Positions 63,863 through 64,000 of a stretch of 64,000 nt of DNA are shown here, in pieces. The DNA lies in assembly GCF_021390575.1 (NCBI RefSeq), contig NZ_JAJEJQ010000002.1, positions 1 to 64,000 on the forward strand. The letters run 5' to 3'. The position numbers and the translations under genes were made by a program. Position 1 is the first letter of the stretch; the number at the start of each line of letters is the position of its first letter. The notes below the pieces were generated by a model. That model was not told the DNA's origin. It worked only from the letters and a program-made list of their open reading frames with translations, and searched no databases. This DNA comes from Paraburkholderia adhaesiva (GTDB lineage: Bacteria > Pseudomonadota > Gammaproteobacteria > Burkholderiales > Burkholderiaceae).

Positions 63863-64000
63863 CAGATGAACTCCCGTGTCGATCCGACATGAGTCGTTTG
63901 AAATCCAGATCCGCTAGTGCGACGAGCCTGTCGCGATGCCGATTCACCCATCATGAAAATCTCTTTAGCCATCATTTTTCGGAATCGACCAGCCCCCTCA
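63862..64000 (-). CDS. Possible 3' end of a gene upstream of ugpC (partial)
   Basis: A frame open from the window edge to a TGA at 63864-63862 that overlaps the ugpC ATG (TGATG). The overlap is the kind seen between coupled operon genes, so this could be the end of an upstream gene. The visible 45 residues (for example [20 protein letters not shown]) do not resemble the end of UgpE as I know it, and an internal ATG pair at 63975 could instead start a 37-residue leader peptide. It is cut by the window edge, so no function can be given. Confidence 0.35.
   Translation of the reverse strand, partial: EGAGRFRKMMAKEIFMMGESASRQARRTSGSGFQTTHVGSTREFI

Overview
The window reads as the first 64 kb of a secondary chromosome (chromid) of a Burkholderiaceae bacterium of the Burkholderia/Paraburkholderia/Caballeronia type. 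Base 1 is the first base of a Rep_3-type initiator gene, followed by convergent parB and parA genes and three copies of the palindrome TTTATGCGCATAAA, the parS type I associate with Burkholderia secondary chromosomes. High GC, dense gene packing, a large hopanoid gene set, and Burkholderia-style porin, acs and cstA genes fit this. The species assignment is an inference; no 16S or tRNA gene is visible.

Layout. 1-4.4 kb: replication and partition locus (rep, parB, parA, parS sites), a small arsC, and a cluster of DnaA-like boxes that may mark the origin. 4.4-10.7 kb: an FMN reductase, a hybrid sensor kinase, and a three-gene operon of receiver protein, CheC-like phosphatase and diguanylate cyclase. 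10.9-15.9 kb: hpnDEFG, translationally coupled. 16-19.9 kb: an OhrR-type regulator divergent from an epoxide hydrolase-like/ohr/thioredoxin operon, with paired palindromic operators between them. 20.1-24.9 kb: mlaA and hpnN (overlapping) divergent from hpnM, a hopanoid/lipid trafficking set. 24.9-29.6 kb: a NarL-type two-component system divergent from cstA-ybdD. 29.9-33.4 kb: CPBP protease, amino-acid binding protein, AstE/aspartoacylase-like enzyme. 33.5-40.0 kb: the rest of the hopanoid set (hpnH-ispH, hpnC-hpnB, hpnA). 40.2-46.5 kb: acylphosphatase with a duplicated hairpin in its leader, an IS3-family element, egtD, an EamA transporter and small hydrolases. 46.8-57.3 kb: cell-envelope proteins, a secreted nuclease, a frameshifted rubrerythrin with its GlpC-like and DUF3501 partners, MocR, aldo/keto reductase and two unrecognised genes. 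57.6-64 kb: acs-satP, three 123-bp tandem repeats, a porin, a decayed ugpQ 3' end, and ugpC.

How the genes work together. The largest theme is hopanoid lipids. IspH supplies isoprenoid precursors. HpnD, HpnC and HpnE make squalene. HpnF cyclises it to hopene. HpnH adds adenosine and HpnG removes adenine. HpnA and HpnB are associated tailoring proteins. HpnN, HpnM and the adjacent MlaA are candidates for moving hopanoids and phospholipids between membranes. I do not see hpnJ, hpnI or hpnK here, so extended hopanoids would need genes elsewhere. Carbon use is a second theme: CstA (pyruvate), Acs plus SatP (acetate) and UgpC (glycerol-3-phosphate). The third is peroxide and redox defence: Ohr/OhrR, the rubrerythrin cluster and EgtD.
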